Shown: positions 17,175 to 24,888 of the stretch, one piece after another
Layout: the number at the start of each line of letters is the position of its first letter
Numbering within the stretch: the first letter of the stretch is position 1
Notes under the pieces: model-generated
Database searches by the model: none
What the model saw: only the letters and a program-made list of their open reading frames with translations
Told to the model about the DNA's origin: nothing
DNA from: Arthrobacter sp. SDTb3-6
Lineage (GTDB): Bacteria > Actinomycetota > Actinomycetes > Actinomycetales > Micrococcaceae
DNA: 64,000 nucleotides
Direction of reading: 5' to 3'
Assembly: GCF_013376095.1 (NCBI RefSeq)
Contig: NZ_JAAMFN010000015.1
Location: 29,553-93,552 of the forward strand
Translations under genes and position numbers: made by a program

Positions 17175-19364
17175 GTGACAGAAACCATGACTCCAGCTGC
17201 CGTCAACCAGGCAGCTGAGTTGGACGACACCGCCAAATCCACAGCAACGGCCAAGCCGGCCGGCCTGGCGGGCCTGAAGCTGGCCCAGCTGCAGGCACTC
17301 GCCGGCCAGCTCGGCATTACCGGCGGGTCCCGGATGCGCAAGGGAGACCTGGTTGCCGCCATTTCGGCCCACCAGCGCGGTTCGTCCGTGGCTGACCGCC
17401 CGGTGCGCACGGCCAAGGACGACGGCGCAGCCGCCGCACCCGCCAAGCGGGCACCCCGCAGCAGCAAGGACAGCTCCGCTGCCGCAGCCGAAGCTCCCGC
17501 AGCCCCGGCCGAGTCCGCCCCGGAAGAGCGCCCGGCCCGCGGCCGCCGCAGCCGCCGGGCAGCCAGCAGCGACGGCATCATCACCACCGGTGACGCCACA
17601 GTGCAGACCGCCGCCGTGGAAGCCCCGGCGGCCCCCGCCGCGGAAGGCGCGCACGGCGACCAGGCACAGGCAGCCGAACAGGGCGCCGACGGCGAGGTCC
17701 GCCGCCAGCCCCGTACCCGCAACCGCCGCGCACAAGGCGGCGGACGCGACGCGGCCACCCCACAGGACGCCTCCGCGGAACCGAAGACGGAAACGGCTGC
17801 ACCCCAGGCCGACGCCGGCCAGGGCGCGCAGCACCAAGGCGAGCACGCTGCTGCCGGCGAGAACGGCGAGGGTTCCGAGCGTCACGAGAAGAACGACCGC
17901 AACAACCGCCGCAACCAGCGCAACCAGCGCAACAACGACCGCCAGGGCACCGGACAGCCGTCCACTGAGCGTTCGTCCAACACTGAGCGTTCGTCCAACG
18001 GCGGCAACGATGACGAAGACGGATCGCGCAACAACCGCAACCGCCGCAACCGCCGCGACCGCAACGATTCCTCCGACCGCAACGACCGGGGCGGAAACAG
18101 CCGCAACGACCGCAACGACCGCTTCCGCGACCGCAACGAGCGCCGCCGCGGACGCAACGCCGGTCCGGACTTTGACGACACCGAGGTGACCGAGGACGAC
18201 GTCCTGCTGCCCGTGGCCGGCATCCTGGACATCCTGGACAACTACGCCTTTGTCCGGACCTCCGGCTACCTGCCCGGCTCCAACGACGTCTACGTCTCCC
18301 TCTCGCAGGTGAAGAAGTACAACCTGCGCAAGGGCGACGCCGTCGTCGGCGCCATCCGCGCCCCCCGTGACGGCGAGGACCGCAGCCAGGGCCAGAGCGC
18401 CCGCCAGAAGTTCAACGCCCTGGTGCGCGTCACCAGCGTCAACGGCAAGAACCCGGACGAGCTCAAGGACCGCGTTGAATTTGCCAAGCTGGTCCCGCTG
18501 TACCCGTCCGAGCGCCTGCGCCTGGAGACGGACCCCAAGAAGATCGGCCCGCGCGTCATTGACCTGGTGGCCCCGATCGGCAAGGGCCAGCGCGGCCTGA
18601 TCGTCTCCCCGCCCAAGGCTGGAAAGACGCTGATCCTGCAGTCGATCGCGAACGCCATCACCACCAACAACCCTGAGGTCCACCTCATGATGGTGCTGGT
18701 TGACGAACGCCCAGAAGAAGTCACCGACATGCAGCGCACCGTCAAGGGTGAGGTCATCGCCTCCACCTTCGACCGCCCCGCAGACGACCACACGCAGGTG
18801 GCTGAACTCTCCATCGAGCGTGCCAAGCGCCTCGTGGAGATGGGCATGGATGTGGTGGTCCTGTTGGATTCCATGACCCGCCTGGGCCGTGCCTACAACA
18901 ACTCCGCACCGTCCTCCGGACGCATCCTCTCCGGTGGTGTGGATTCCGCTGCACTGTACCCGCCGAAGCGCTTCTTCGGTGCGGCCCGCAACATCGAAAA
19001 CGGCGGCTCGCTGACCATCCTGGCAACGGCCCTGGTGGAAACCGGGTCCAAGGCCGACGAGGTCATCTTCGAAGAGTTCAAGGGCACGGGCAACATGGAA
19101 CTGCGCCTGTCGCGCCAGCTGGCCGACAAGCGCATCTTCCCGGCTGTTGACGTCAACGCCTCGGGTACCCGACGCGAAGAAAACCTGCTCTCCCCGGAAG
19201 AGGTCAAGATCATGTGGCGCCTGCGCCGCGTCCTCTCCGGCCTGGAAATGCAGCAGTCGCTTGAACTGCTGACCTCCAAGATCCGTGAGACGCAGTCCAA
19301 CGTCGAGTTCCTCATGCAGATCCAGAAGACCACCCTGGGATCCAAGGCCGAGCACGACAAGTAG
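17175..19364 (+). CDS. rho: Transcription termination factor Rho
   Basis: A 729-residue hexameric RNA-dependent ATPase that ends transcription at unstructured C-rich RNA. A Rho N-domain/SAP-like helix (LKLAQLQALAGQLGITG, about 35-55) is followed by a ~270-residue low-complexity insertion rich in Ala/Pro then Arg/Asn, an actinobacterial trait thought to add RNA affinity. The OSB primary RNA site lies about 345-420. Walker A PPKAGKTL is near residue 480, Walker B VVVLLDSMTRLGRAYN follows, then the R-loop region RFFGAARNIENGGSLT and EFKGTGNMEL. GTG 17175 is chosen by family length and by GAAGGA just upstream; the frame is open further upstream but unconserved. An 18-bp duplication lies in the insertion. 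Confidence 0.97.
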   Translation: MTETMTPAAVNQAAELDDTAKSTATAKPAGLAGLKLAQLQALAGQLGITGGSRMRKGDLVAAISAHQRGSSVADRPVRTAKDDGAAAAPAKRAPRSSKDSSAAAAEAPAAPAESAPEERPARGRRSRRAASSDGIITTGDATVQTAAVEAPAAPAAEGAHGDQAQAAEQGADGEVRRQPRTRNRRAQGGGRDAATPQDASAEPKTETAAPQADAGQGAQHQGEHAAAGENGEGSERHEKNDRNNRRNQRNQRNNDRQGTGQPSTERSSNTERSSNGGNDDEDGSRNNRNRRNRRDRNDSSDRNDRGGNSRNDRNDRFRDRNERRRGRNAGPDFDDTEVTEDDVLLPVAGILDILDNYAFVRTSGYLPGSNDVYVSLSQVKKYNLRKGDAVVGAIRAPRDGEDRSQGQSARQKFNALVRVTSVNGKNPDELKDRVEFAKLVPLYPSERLRLETDPKKIGPRVIDLVAPIGKGQRGLIVSPPKAGKTLILQSIANAITTNNPEVHLMMVLVDERPEEVTDMQRTVKGEVIASTFDRPADDHTQVAELSIERAKRLVEMGMDVVVLLDSMTRLGRAYNNSAPSSGRILSGGVDSAALYPPKRFFGAARNIENGGSLTILATALVETGSKADEVIFEEFKGTGNMELRLSRQLADKRIFPAVDVNASGTRREENLLSPEEVKIMWRLRRVLSGLEMQQSLELLTSKIRETQSNVEFLMQIQKTTLGSKAEHDK
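17965..18000 (+). repeat. 18-bp direct duplication inside the Rho insertion
   Basis: ACTGAGCGTTCGTCCAAC occurs twice exactly, 17965-17982 and 17983-18000, encoding a duplicated TERSSN. It points to recent in-frame slippage in the Arg/Asn-rich insertion. Confidence 0.9.
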
Positions 19365-19374
19365 CTGAGTACAA

Positions 19375-19411
19375 GGGGCGGGACCGGACATTCGTGTCCG
19401 GCCCGCCCCTT
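19375..19411 (+). terminator. Terminator hairpin after rho
   Basis: GGGGCGGG-A-CCGGACA pairs completely with TGTCCGG-CCCGCCCC around a TTCG tetraloop (19391-19394), leaving only A83 bulged: 15 base pairs with an exceptionally stable loop, ten bases after the rho stop. Only two T residues follow, typical of high-GC actinobacterial terminators. Confidence 0.85.
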
Positions 19412-19473
19412 CGCGTTGCGCGGCCGTCAAGCCTGTCGGGACGCGGTGGTCGAGCCTGTCGAGAGCCTGGGCG

Positions 19474-19806
19474 CCGTGGTCCGGTCCGGCGGCGGAGCGG
19501 CATTCCCTCGGTCGCTATCCGACTGACGGCCGCGGGCGGCCTTACAGTCTCCTTTACGCGACCTACGGAAACACCGCTCCACCACCTGCGCGGCAGGCCC
19601 ACCAGCTGGCCCAAGGGCACTTCGTGTCCATGGGCCCAGCGCGCCGGGTGCCCGTCCGGACAATTCAGCAAGGGCGACGGAGAGGCCAAGGCGGGGGAGC
19701 CGATGTTTTTGTAGTCCGGCGTAAAGGAGACCCGAAGGCCGCCCGCGGCCGAAGGGGCGGATAGCCGGACGGGAAAACGTCGGGCCGCCGCCGGACCGGG
19801 CCACGG
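19474..19806. repeat. 333-bp imperfect palindromic element between rho and prfA
   Basis: The left arm (19474-19559) and right arm (19719-19806) are inverted copies. The outermost 22 nt match at 21 of 22 positions (19474-19495 with 19785-19806), 19527-19543 matches 19735-19751 perfectly over 17 nt, and 19547-19559 matches 19719-19731 perfectly over 13 nt, with equal 3-nt gaps between the last two blocks. The 159-bp centre holds a further imperfect hairpin around TTCG at 19621. No gene is credible inside. It resembles a MITE or a large REP-like palindrome; no target-site duplication is obvious to me. Confidence 0.8.
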
Positions 19807-19894
19807 GGACCGGGCCACGGGCGGCCGGGCCAGGGCGGCCGGGTACGGACAGCAGAAGTAATTAGACTTGACTTACGTCGAGAGAGGTTTTGAA

Positions 19895-20968
19895 ATGTTT
19901 GAATCCATCCACGGGCTGCTTGATGAGCATGCCGAACTGCAGCAGCGGCTCAGCGACCCCGCCGTCCATGCCGACCAGTCGCTGGCGCGCAGGTTGGGAC
20001 GCCGGTACGCGGAGTTGAGCGGCGTGGTGGAGGGATACCACCAGGTGGAACAGCTCACCGGCGATCTTGAGGCGGCCAGGGAAATGGCGGCCGAAGACCC
20101 GGACTTTGCTGCCGAGGTGCCCGATCTTGAGAGCCAGCTCGCCTCAGCGCAGGAAAAGTTGCGCCGGCTGCTGATCCCGCGCGACCCCGACGATGCCCGG
20201 GACGTGATCCTGGAGGTCAAGGCCGGGGAGGGTGGCGACGAGGCCGCCCTGTTCGCGGCGGACCTGGTCCGGATGTACACGCGGTATGCGGATTCACGCG
20301 GGTGGAAGACGGAAGTCATCTCCTCCACGGAGTCCGACCTCGGCGGATACAAGGACATTTCCATTGCCGTCAAGGGCCGCTCCAATGATCCCGCCGAGGG
20401 CGTGTATGCACGCCTGAAGTTTGAAGGCGGCGTCCATCGCGTGCAGCGGGTGCCGGCCACGGAATCCCAGGGACGCATCCACACCTCTGCCGCCGGGGTC
20501 CTGGTGCTGCCGGAGGTCGATGAACCCGAAGAGGTGGACATCAACCAGAACGACCTCAAGATTGATGTTTACCGTTCTTCAGGCCCTGGCGGGCAGTCCG
20601 TGAACACCACCGACTCCGCAGTGCGCATCACGCACCTTCCCACGGGGATCGTGGTGGCCATGCAGAACGAGAAGTCGCAGCTGCAAAACCGCGAGGCCGG
20701 CATGCGCGTGCTCCGTGCGCGCATCCTGGCCCACCAGCAGGCCATCATCGACGCCGAGAACTCGGCCGTGCGCAAGTCGCAGATCCGCACCATGGACCGC
20801 TCTGAGCGCATCCGCACCTACAACTACCCGGAAAACCGGATCGCCGACCACCGCACCGGCTACAAGGCCTATAACCTGGACGCCGTCATGAACGGCGACC
20901 TTGAAGCCGTGGTGCAGTCGGCCATCGAGATGGATGAGCAGCACCGGCTGGACGCCCTGGGTGACTGA
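19895..20968 (+). CDS. prfA: Peptide chain release factor 1
   Basis: A 357-residue class I release factor recognising UAA and UAG. The tripeptide anticodon PAT is in VPATESQG (about 186-188), which marks RF1 rather than RF2 (SPF). The peptidyl-tRNA hydrolysis motif GGQ lies in SGPGGQSVN (about 230), the Gln being the target of PrmC methylation. GAGAGAGG precedes the ATG at 19895; a TTG nine codons upstream is less likely. The stop overlaps the prmC start by 8 nt, linking the factor and its modifying enzyme. Confidence 0.97.
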   Translation: MFESIHGLLDEHAELQQRLSDPAVHADQSLARRLGRRYAELSGVVEGYHQVEQLTGDLEAAREMAAEDPDFAAEVPDLESQLASAQEKLRRLLIPRDPDDARDVILEVKAGEGGDEAALFAADLVRMYTRYADSRGWKTEVISSTESDLGGYKDISIAVKGRSNDPAEGVYARLKFEGGVHRVQRVPATESQGRIHTSAAGVLVLPEVDEPEEVDINQNDLKIDVYRSSGPGGQSVNTTDSAVRITHLPTGIVVAMQNEKSQLQNREAGMRVLRARILAHQQAIIDAENSAVRKSQIRTMDRSERIRTYNYPENRIADHRTGYKAYNLDAVMNGDLEAVVQSAIEMDEQHRLDALGD

Positions 20969-21893
20969 CGGGGCCCATCGGGATTCCGCCCCGTCGGCCC
21001 GTGCCGCATCGCCGTCAGGTGCCGCGTCGCTGTCGGACGCCGTGAAGCGTGCGACGGCGGTCCTGGCGGCGGCCGGTGTGCCGTCACCGTCCGTGGACGC
21101 GCAGCTCCTGGCCGCGCACCTGCTTGGCGTGGGCCGCGGCGAACTGGCCGCCATGTTATTTGGCACAGCTGTGGCACCGGAGGGCTACGAGGCACTCGTG
21201 GCCCGGCGCGCCGCCCGCGAGCCGTTGCAGCACATCACCGGGACCGCCTATTTCCGCCACCTTGAACTGGCGGTGGGCAAGGGCGTCTTTGTGCCGCGGC
21301 CGGAGACGGAATCGGTGGTGCAGCTGGCCATCGACGTCTTAACACGACTGCGCCAGGAACGTGGCGTGGACGGTACCTTGTCCGCCGTGGACCTTGGCAC
21401 GGGGTCCGGGGCCATCGCCGCGTCGCTGGCCGGGGAGGTGCCCGGCTGCCGGGTGTACGCCGTTGAACTCAGCGACGAGGCGTATCCGTGGGCGGCAAGG
21501 AACCTGGCCGGGACCGGCGTCACGCTGGTTCACGGCGACCTGCGGGAGGCGTTCACCGAGCTGGACGGCACCGTGGACGTGGTGGTCTCCAACCCGCCCT
21601 ACATTCCCGCCGGCGCCGTTCCCAGGGACCCGGAAGTGCAGCTCCACGACCCCCACATGGCGCTGTATGGAGGGGGAGCGGACGGCATGGAAATGCCCAT
21701 GGCCGCCTCTTCCGCCGCCGCGCGCCTGCTGCGCCCTGGCGGGTACTTCGTCATGGAACACGCCGAAGTCCAGGCTGCGCAGATGGCGGAACTGCTGAAA
21801 GGCAGTGGCGCCTGGGAAGACATTGCAACGCACCCCGACCTGACGGGACGGGACCGGGCCACCAGCGCACGCCGCCCGGGGAGTGCCGGCTGA
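20961..21893 (+). CDS. prmC: Release factor glutamine methyltransferase
   Basis: A ~310-residue N5-glutamine methyltransferase that modifies the GGQ glutamine of RF1/RF2. The N-terminal helical domain is followed by [11 protein letters not shown] motif [16 protein letters not shown] and the NPPY catalytic motif in VVSNPPYIP, all diagnostic of the HemK/PrmC family. The GTG at 20961 overlaps the prfA stop by 8 nt; the first ~25 residues (Ala/Ser-rich) are unconserved, so a later start is possible. tsaC follows within ~65 bp. Confidence 0.95.
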   Translation: MTDGAHRDSAPSARAASPSGAASLSDAVKRATAVLAAAGVPSPSVDAQLLAAHLLGVGRGELAAMLFGTAVAPEGYEALVARRAAREPLQHITGTAYFRHLELAVGKGVFVPRPETESVVQLAIDVLTRLRQERGVDGTLSAVDLGTGSGAIAASLAGEVPGCRVYAVELSDEAYPWAARNLAGTGVTLVHGDLREAFTELDGTVDVVVSNPPYIPAGAVPRDPEVQLHDPHMALYGGGADGMEMPMAASSAAARLLRPGGYFVMEHAEVQAAQMAELLKGSGAWEDIATHPDLTGRDRATSARRPGSAG

Positions 21894-21957
21894 AGGAAGG
21901 GCCCATCGCCGTGGCCGGGGATGCGGCGTTCACGTACCGGGGTTTCCGGATGAAAGA

Positions 21958-22770
21958 ATGGTCAATGTGAGTACCACTTCGTATAACTGCACCAATGATG
22001 AACAGCGGGCCGAGGGACTGGCGCACGCCCAAAAGGCCATTGCGGCCAAGCAGGTCATCGTGATGCCTACGGACACCGTCTACGGGATCGCGGCCGACGC
22101 GTTCTCGCCGCAGGCCGTCGCCACCCTGCTCGCCGCCAAGGGCCGCGGGCGGAACATGCCCCCGCCAGTGCTGATTCCACGGATCGGCACCATGGAAGGG
22201 CTCGCCACGGAAATTCCTGACGATGCCCGCAGGCTCGCGGAAAAGTACTGGCCCGGACCGCTGACGTTGATCTTCCACGCCCAGCCGTCCCTGACCTGGG
22301 ACCTGGGTGACACCGTCGGCACCGTGGCACTGCGCGTGCCGGACGAGCAGCTGGCCCTGGACCTGCTGACCCTGACCGGACCGCTGGCCGTCTCCAGCGC
22401 CAACCGGACCGGGCAGCCCGCTGCGCAGACGGCCCAGGCGGCCCGTGAACAGCTTGCTGAATCCGTGGAAGTTTACCTGGAGGCCGGGTTTCGCCCCCTA
22501 GCAGGCACGGACGGTGTTCCGTCAACGATCATTGACGCCACCGGGCCACGGCTCCGCCTGGTCCGCGAAGGTGCCATCACGCTGGAGGAGATCCGGCGCA
22601 TGGTGCCCAGTGCCCTGGGGCATGACGAGGAACCCCACATGTGGGAACCAAGTGGTTCGGACTCGCCCGTCAGCCTGGAAAAGGCGGCCCCGGAGCCCGC
22701 TGGCACCGCGCAGGTCGAGCACGCAGGGGCCCAATCACCGGAGGCGGCCTCGAACACCGAGCAGGCCTGA
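21958..22770 (+). CDS. tsaC: L-threonylcarbamoyladenylate synthase (Sua5/YciO/YrdC family)
   Basis: A ~270-residue enzyme making threonylcarbamoyl-AMP from Thr, bicarbonate and ATP for t6A37 tRNA modification. The YrdC-like domain shows VMPTDTVYGIAADAF, a Lys/Arg-containing loop AAKGRGRNMPP (substrate and ATP binding; most homologues read KxR), WPGPLTLIF and SSANRTGQPA. It lacks the full C-terminal Sua5 domain; the last ~55 residues are an acidic/Pro-rich tail. Starts at ATG 21958 or GTG 21967 are both possible. It converges with a glycosyltransferase gene across a strong shared terminator. Confidence 0.92.
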   Translation: MVNVSTTSYNCTNDEQRAEGLAHAQKAIAAKQVIVMPTDTVYGIAADAFSPQAVATLLAAKGRGRNMPPPVLIPRIGTMEGLATEIPDDARRLAEKYWPGPLTLIFHAQPSLTWDLGDTVGTVALRVPDEQLALDLLTLTGPLAVSSANRTGQPAAQTAQAAREQLAESVEVYLEAGFRPLAGTDGVPSTIIDATGPRLRLVREGAITLEEIRRMVPSALGHDEEPHMWEPSGSDSPVSLEKAAPEPAGTAQVEHAGAQSPEAASNTEQA

Positions 22771-22783
22771 TTCCGTGACGAAT

Positions 22784-22830
22784 GTACAGCTCCGGCGGGT
22801 CCGCTTTCAGCCGGCCCGCCGGAGCTGTAC
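22784..22830. terminator. Bidirectional terminator between tsaC and the GT2 gene
   Basis: GTACAGCTCCGGCGGG (22784-22799) pairs perfectly over 16 bp with CCCGCCGGAGCTGTAC (22815-22830) across a 15-nt loop, filling the 69-bp gap between two converging genes. The symmetry lets it serve both strands. Confidence 0.85.
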
Positions 22831-22839
22831 GCTCGGTGC

Positions 22840-23799
22840 CTAGAGGTCCAGCTTTGCCATGGGCTGCCACTGCCGGTCCGCCAGGATGGGGCGCGAGGCG
22901 CGCCATCCTGCCCACAGCCTGGCGCTGCCGCGCAGCGTCTTTTCCACGGCCAGCAGCCGCACCAGTTCCTTGGCTGCCGTCAGGGCCGTCCCGACGGCAA
23001 ACCCCATGGGGTTGAACTGCCCGTGGGCGCGCAGGTACTGGGCCACGAGCCCGCGGTTGCGCATCACATAGAAGCGGCTCAGGTTGGAGGAGTCGTTCAG
23101 GTGCCGGATGTACAGGTCAACGGTGCGTTGTTCACGGACCTTGTGCAGCACAAACTCGTTCACGTACATGACGGGACGCTCCTGCGCCACCAGCCAGCCG
23201 TAAATGGCGTCGTCCCAGGTGATGAAGAAGCGCGGGTCCGGCAGGCCCGCCGACGCCACTGCGTCACGGTGCACCAGCATGCCCTCAAAGCAGCCAACGT
23301 TGGTGGGGAACTCGTTGGTGTGGGCGAAAACGTCGCCGCGCACCGGCAGGTGGATGCCCAGAAAGCTGCTGAATGTGTGTTGCCAAAAGAACGGCTTGCC
23401 TGCGGGGTCGTAGCGGCGGCCCACCAGCGCGTCGTATTTGTCCATCCACGGCCCGAAGGCGCCGATGGCCCCGGGAACCGCGGTTACGTCGTCGTCCATC
23501 AGCCACATCCACTGGGCGCCTTCGGACAGTGCGCGCTCCACGCCGGCGGAAAAGCCGCCGGCGCCGCCCACATTCGTGCCCAGGGCCTGGTGGTGCAGGG
23601 CAACGGGGGACGGGAGGGCGGCCAGCCGCTCCCGTGCCGCGGCAATGACTGCGGCCGTGTTGTCGGTGCTGGCGTTGTCCACCACCACAACGGCGTCGGG
23701 GGCCGGGTCAAGGGCGGCCACGGACTCCATCAGCCCGGCGAGATAGTCCGCCCGGTTGAAGGTGGTGATCACGATGAAGAAGCGGTCGCGTCGCCCCAC
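22840..23799 (-). CDS. Glycosyltransferase family 2 (GlfT-like)
   Basis: A ~319-residue GT-A-fold glycosyltransferase. FIVITTFNRADYL starts the Rossmann-like donor domain, VVVDNAST follows, and QWMWLMDDDV is the DxD metal/nucleotide-sugar motif. NVGGAGGFSAGV is typical of rhamnosyl/galactofuranosyl transferases of the actinobacterial GlfT type. GTG 23797-23799 is chosen because it lies 2 nt after the stop of the upstream GT2 gene; an open frame extends further but overlaps that gene. It is presumably cytoplasmic-face, acting on a lipid-linked glycan with its neighbour. Donor and acceptor are unknown. Confidence 0.88.
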   Translation of the reverse strand: MGRRDRFFIVITTFNRADYLAGLMESVAALDPAPDAVVVVDNASTDNTAAVIAAARERLAALPSPVALHHQALGTNVGGAGGFSAGVERALSEGAQWMWLMDDDVTAVPGAIGAFGPWMDKYDALVGRRYDPAGKPFFWQHTFSSFLGIHLPVRGDVFAHTNEFPTNVGCFEGMLVHRDAVASAGLPDPRFFITWDDAIYGWLVAQERPVMYVNEFVLHKVREQRTVDLYIRHLNDSSNLSRFYVMRNRGLVAQYLRAHGQFNPMGFAVGTALTAAKELVRLLAVEKTLRGSARLWAGWRASRPILADRQWQPMAKLDL

Positions 23800-23801
23800 G
23801 G

Positions 23802-24701
23802 CTAGAATTTCTGGTCCTTCAACGGCCCGAACTTTGCCCCGCGCAGCCCCGCCGAATAGGCGCCGGCCCATTCGGCCAGCCCTTTCACGTCCCCGTGCTT
23901 TAGGTAGTAGAGCGGGTAGCCCACCGCGTCGGCCACGAACGACTTCAGCCGCCGGTGCCTGCGCGTGAGGTAGCCGCGGTTGCGGAAGAAGTAAAAGCGC
24001 TTGAACGGCGATTCCGGGACCAGCACGTGGAAGCGGCTGCCCATGAGTTCCTGGACCTCGCCCCAGCCGGCGGGGTGTGTCAGTGCCACGGTGGTGACGG
24101 TGCCGAACTTTACGTTGGCCCGGCGCAGCCGCAGCATGAAGTCGACCTCGTCGCCGCGAATGAACAGGCGCAGGTCCGGCAGGCCCACCTTGAAGAACAC
24201 CTCGGAGCGGATCAGGGCGCCGTTGAAGAACTGGCCCACGTTTTCAATCAGGCCCAGCGGCTCCACATCGGCACGCTCGTGCGTCAGGCGCCCGTCCAGG
24301 CGGAACGGGAAGGACAGCTTGGTGGGTTCCCCGGGGGCGACGACCAGCGGCAGCACCACGTCCAAACCACGCTCCCGGGCCGCCTCCAGCAGCGTCGCCA
24401 GGCACGACGGGTCCTCCGGGTGGGCGTCGTCGTCCATGATCCACACCCACTCGGCGCCGGAGGCCAGGGCGCTGAGGATGGCGAAGGAAAAGCCGCCTGC
24501 CCCGCCCAGGTTGGCCTCGGACCTCAGATAGGTCACGGGGGCCGGCGCGTCCGCGGCAATCCGGTCCACCGGCTGCGTGCCTGAATCAACCAGGGAGATG
24601 GAATGCGGTGCGTGGCTCTGCCGCGAGAGGGCTTCCAGCAAAGTGCGTACGTCCCCCGGCCGGTCAAAGGTTACGGCAGCCACGGCTACGGTGTTTTGCA
24701 A
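23802..24701 (-). CDS. Glycosyltransferase family 2 (rhamnosyl/galactofuranosyl-type)
   Basis: A 299-residue GT2 enzyme paralogous to the gene after it. AAVTFDRPGDVRTLLEAL begins the donor domain, ANLGGAGGFSFAI matches the GlfT-like Gly-rich segment, EWVWIMDDDAHPED holds the DxD motif, and RGDEVDFMLRLR holds the acceptor-side acidic residues. The start is TTG at 24699-24701, with GAGAGGA upstream. It heads a two-gene operon running away from the FlaA1-like and WecA-like genes, so the four together look like a surface-polysaccharide locus. Confidence 0.88.
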   Translation of the reverse strand: MQNTVAVAAVTFDRPGDVRTLLEALSRQSHAPHSISLVDSGTQPVDRIAADAPAPVTYLRSEANLGGAGGFSFAILSALASGAEWVWIMDDDAHPEDPSCLATLLEAARERGLDVVLPLVVAPGEPTKLSFPFRLDGRLTHERADVEPLGLIENVGQFFNGALIRSEVFFKVGLPDLRLFIRGDEVDFMLRLRRANVKFGTVTTVALTHPAGWGEVQELMGSRFHVLVPESPFKRFYFFRNRGYLTRRHRRLKSFVADAVGYPLYYLKHGDVKGLAEWAGAYSAGLRGAKFGPLKDQKF

Positions 24702-24766
24702 GTCCTGGATCCTCTCGGCCGGCGGGGGCGCGCGGCGCGGGTTGGCGGTGTGGCATGGGTGAAGCG

Positions 24767-24780
24767 ATTACTATCGTAAT
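24767..24780. promoter_or_regulatory. Candidate operator in the divergent GT2/dehydratase promoter region
   Basis: ATTAC-TATC-GTAAT is a perfect 5-bp inverted repeat in a distinctly AT-rich stretch of the 187-bp divergent intergenic region (24702-24888). It is well placed to control both polysaccharide transcripts. Confidence 0.4.
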
Positions 24781-24888
24781 AGCCATTACTTTAGTACAGC
24801 GCGCCTCGAACGGACTGTAGGGTTATTTGGGCCCGAAGCGCATGCCAACCAATTACGGGCAGAAAACGGACTACGAACCACGTTGAAT

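Noticed and set aside
17067..19430. A 787-codon open frame on the minus strand opposite rho
   Set aside because: It is the antisense shadow of a GC-rich gene; its Val/Ala/Gly-rich translation has no family features and rho itself is certain.
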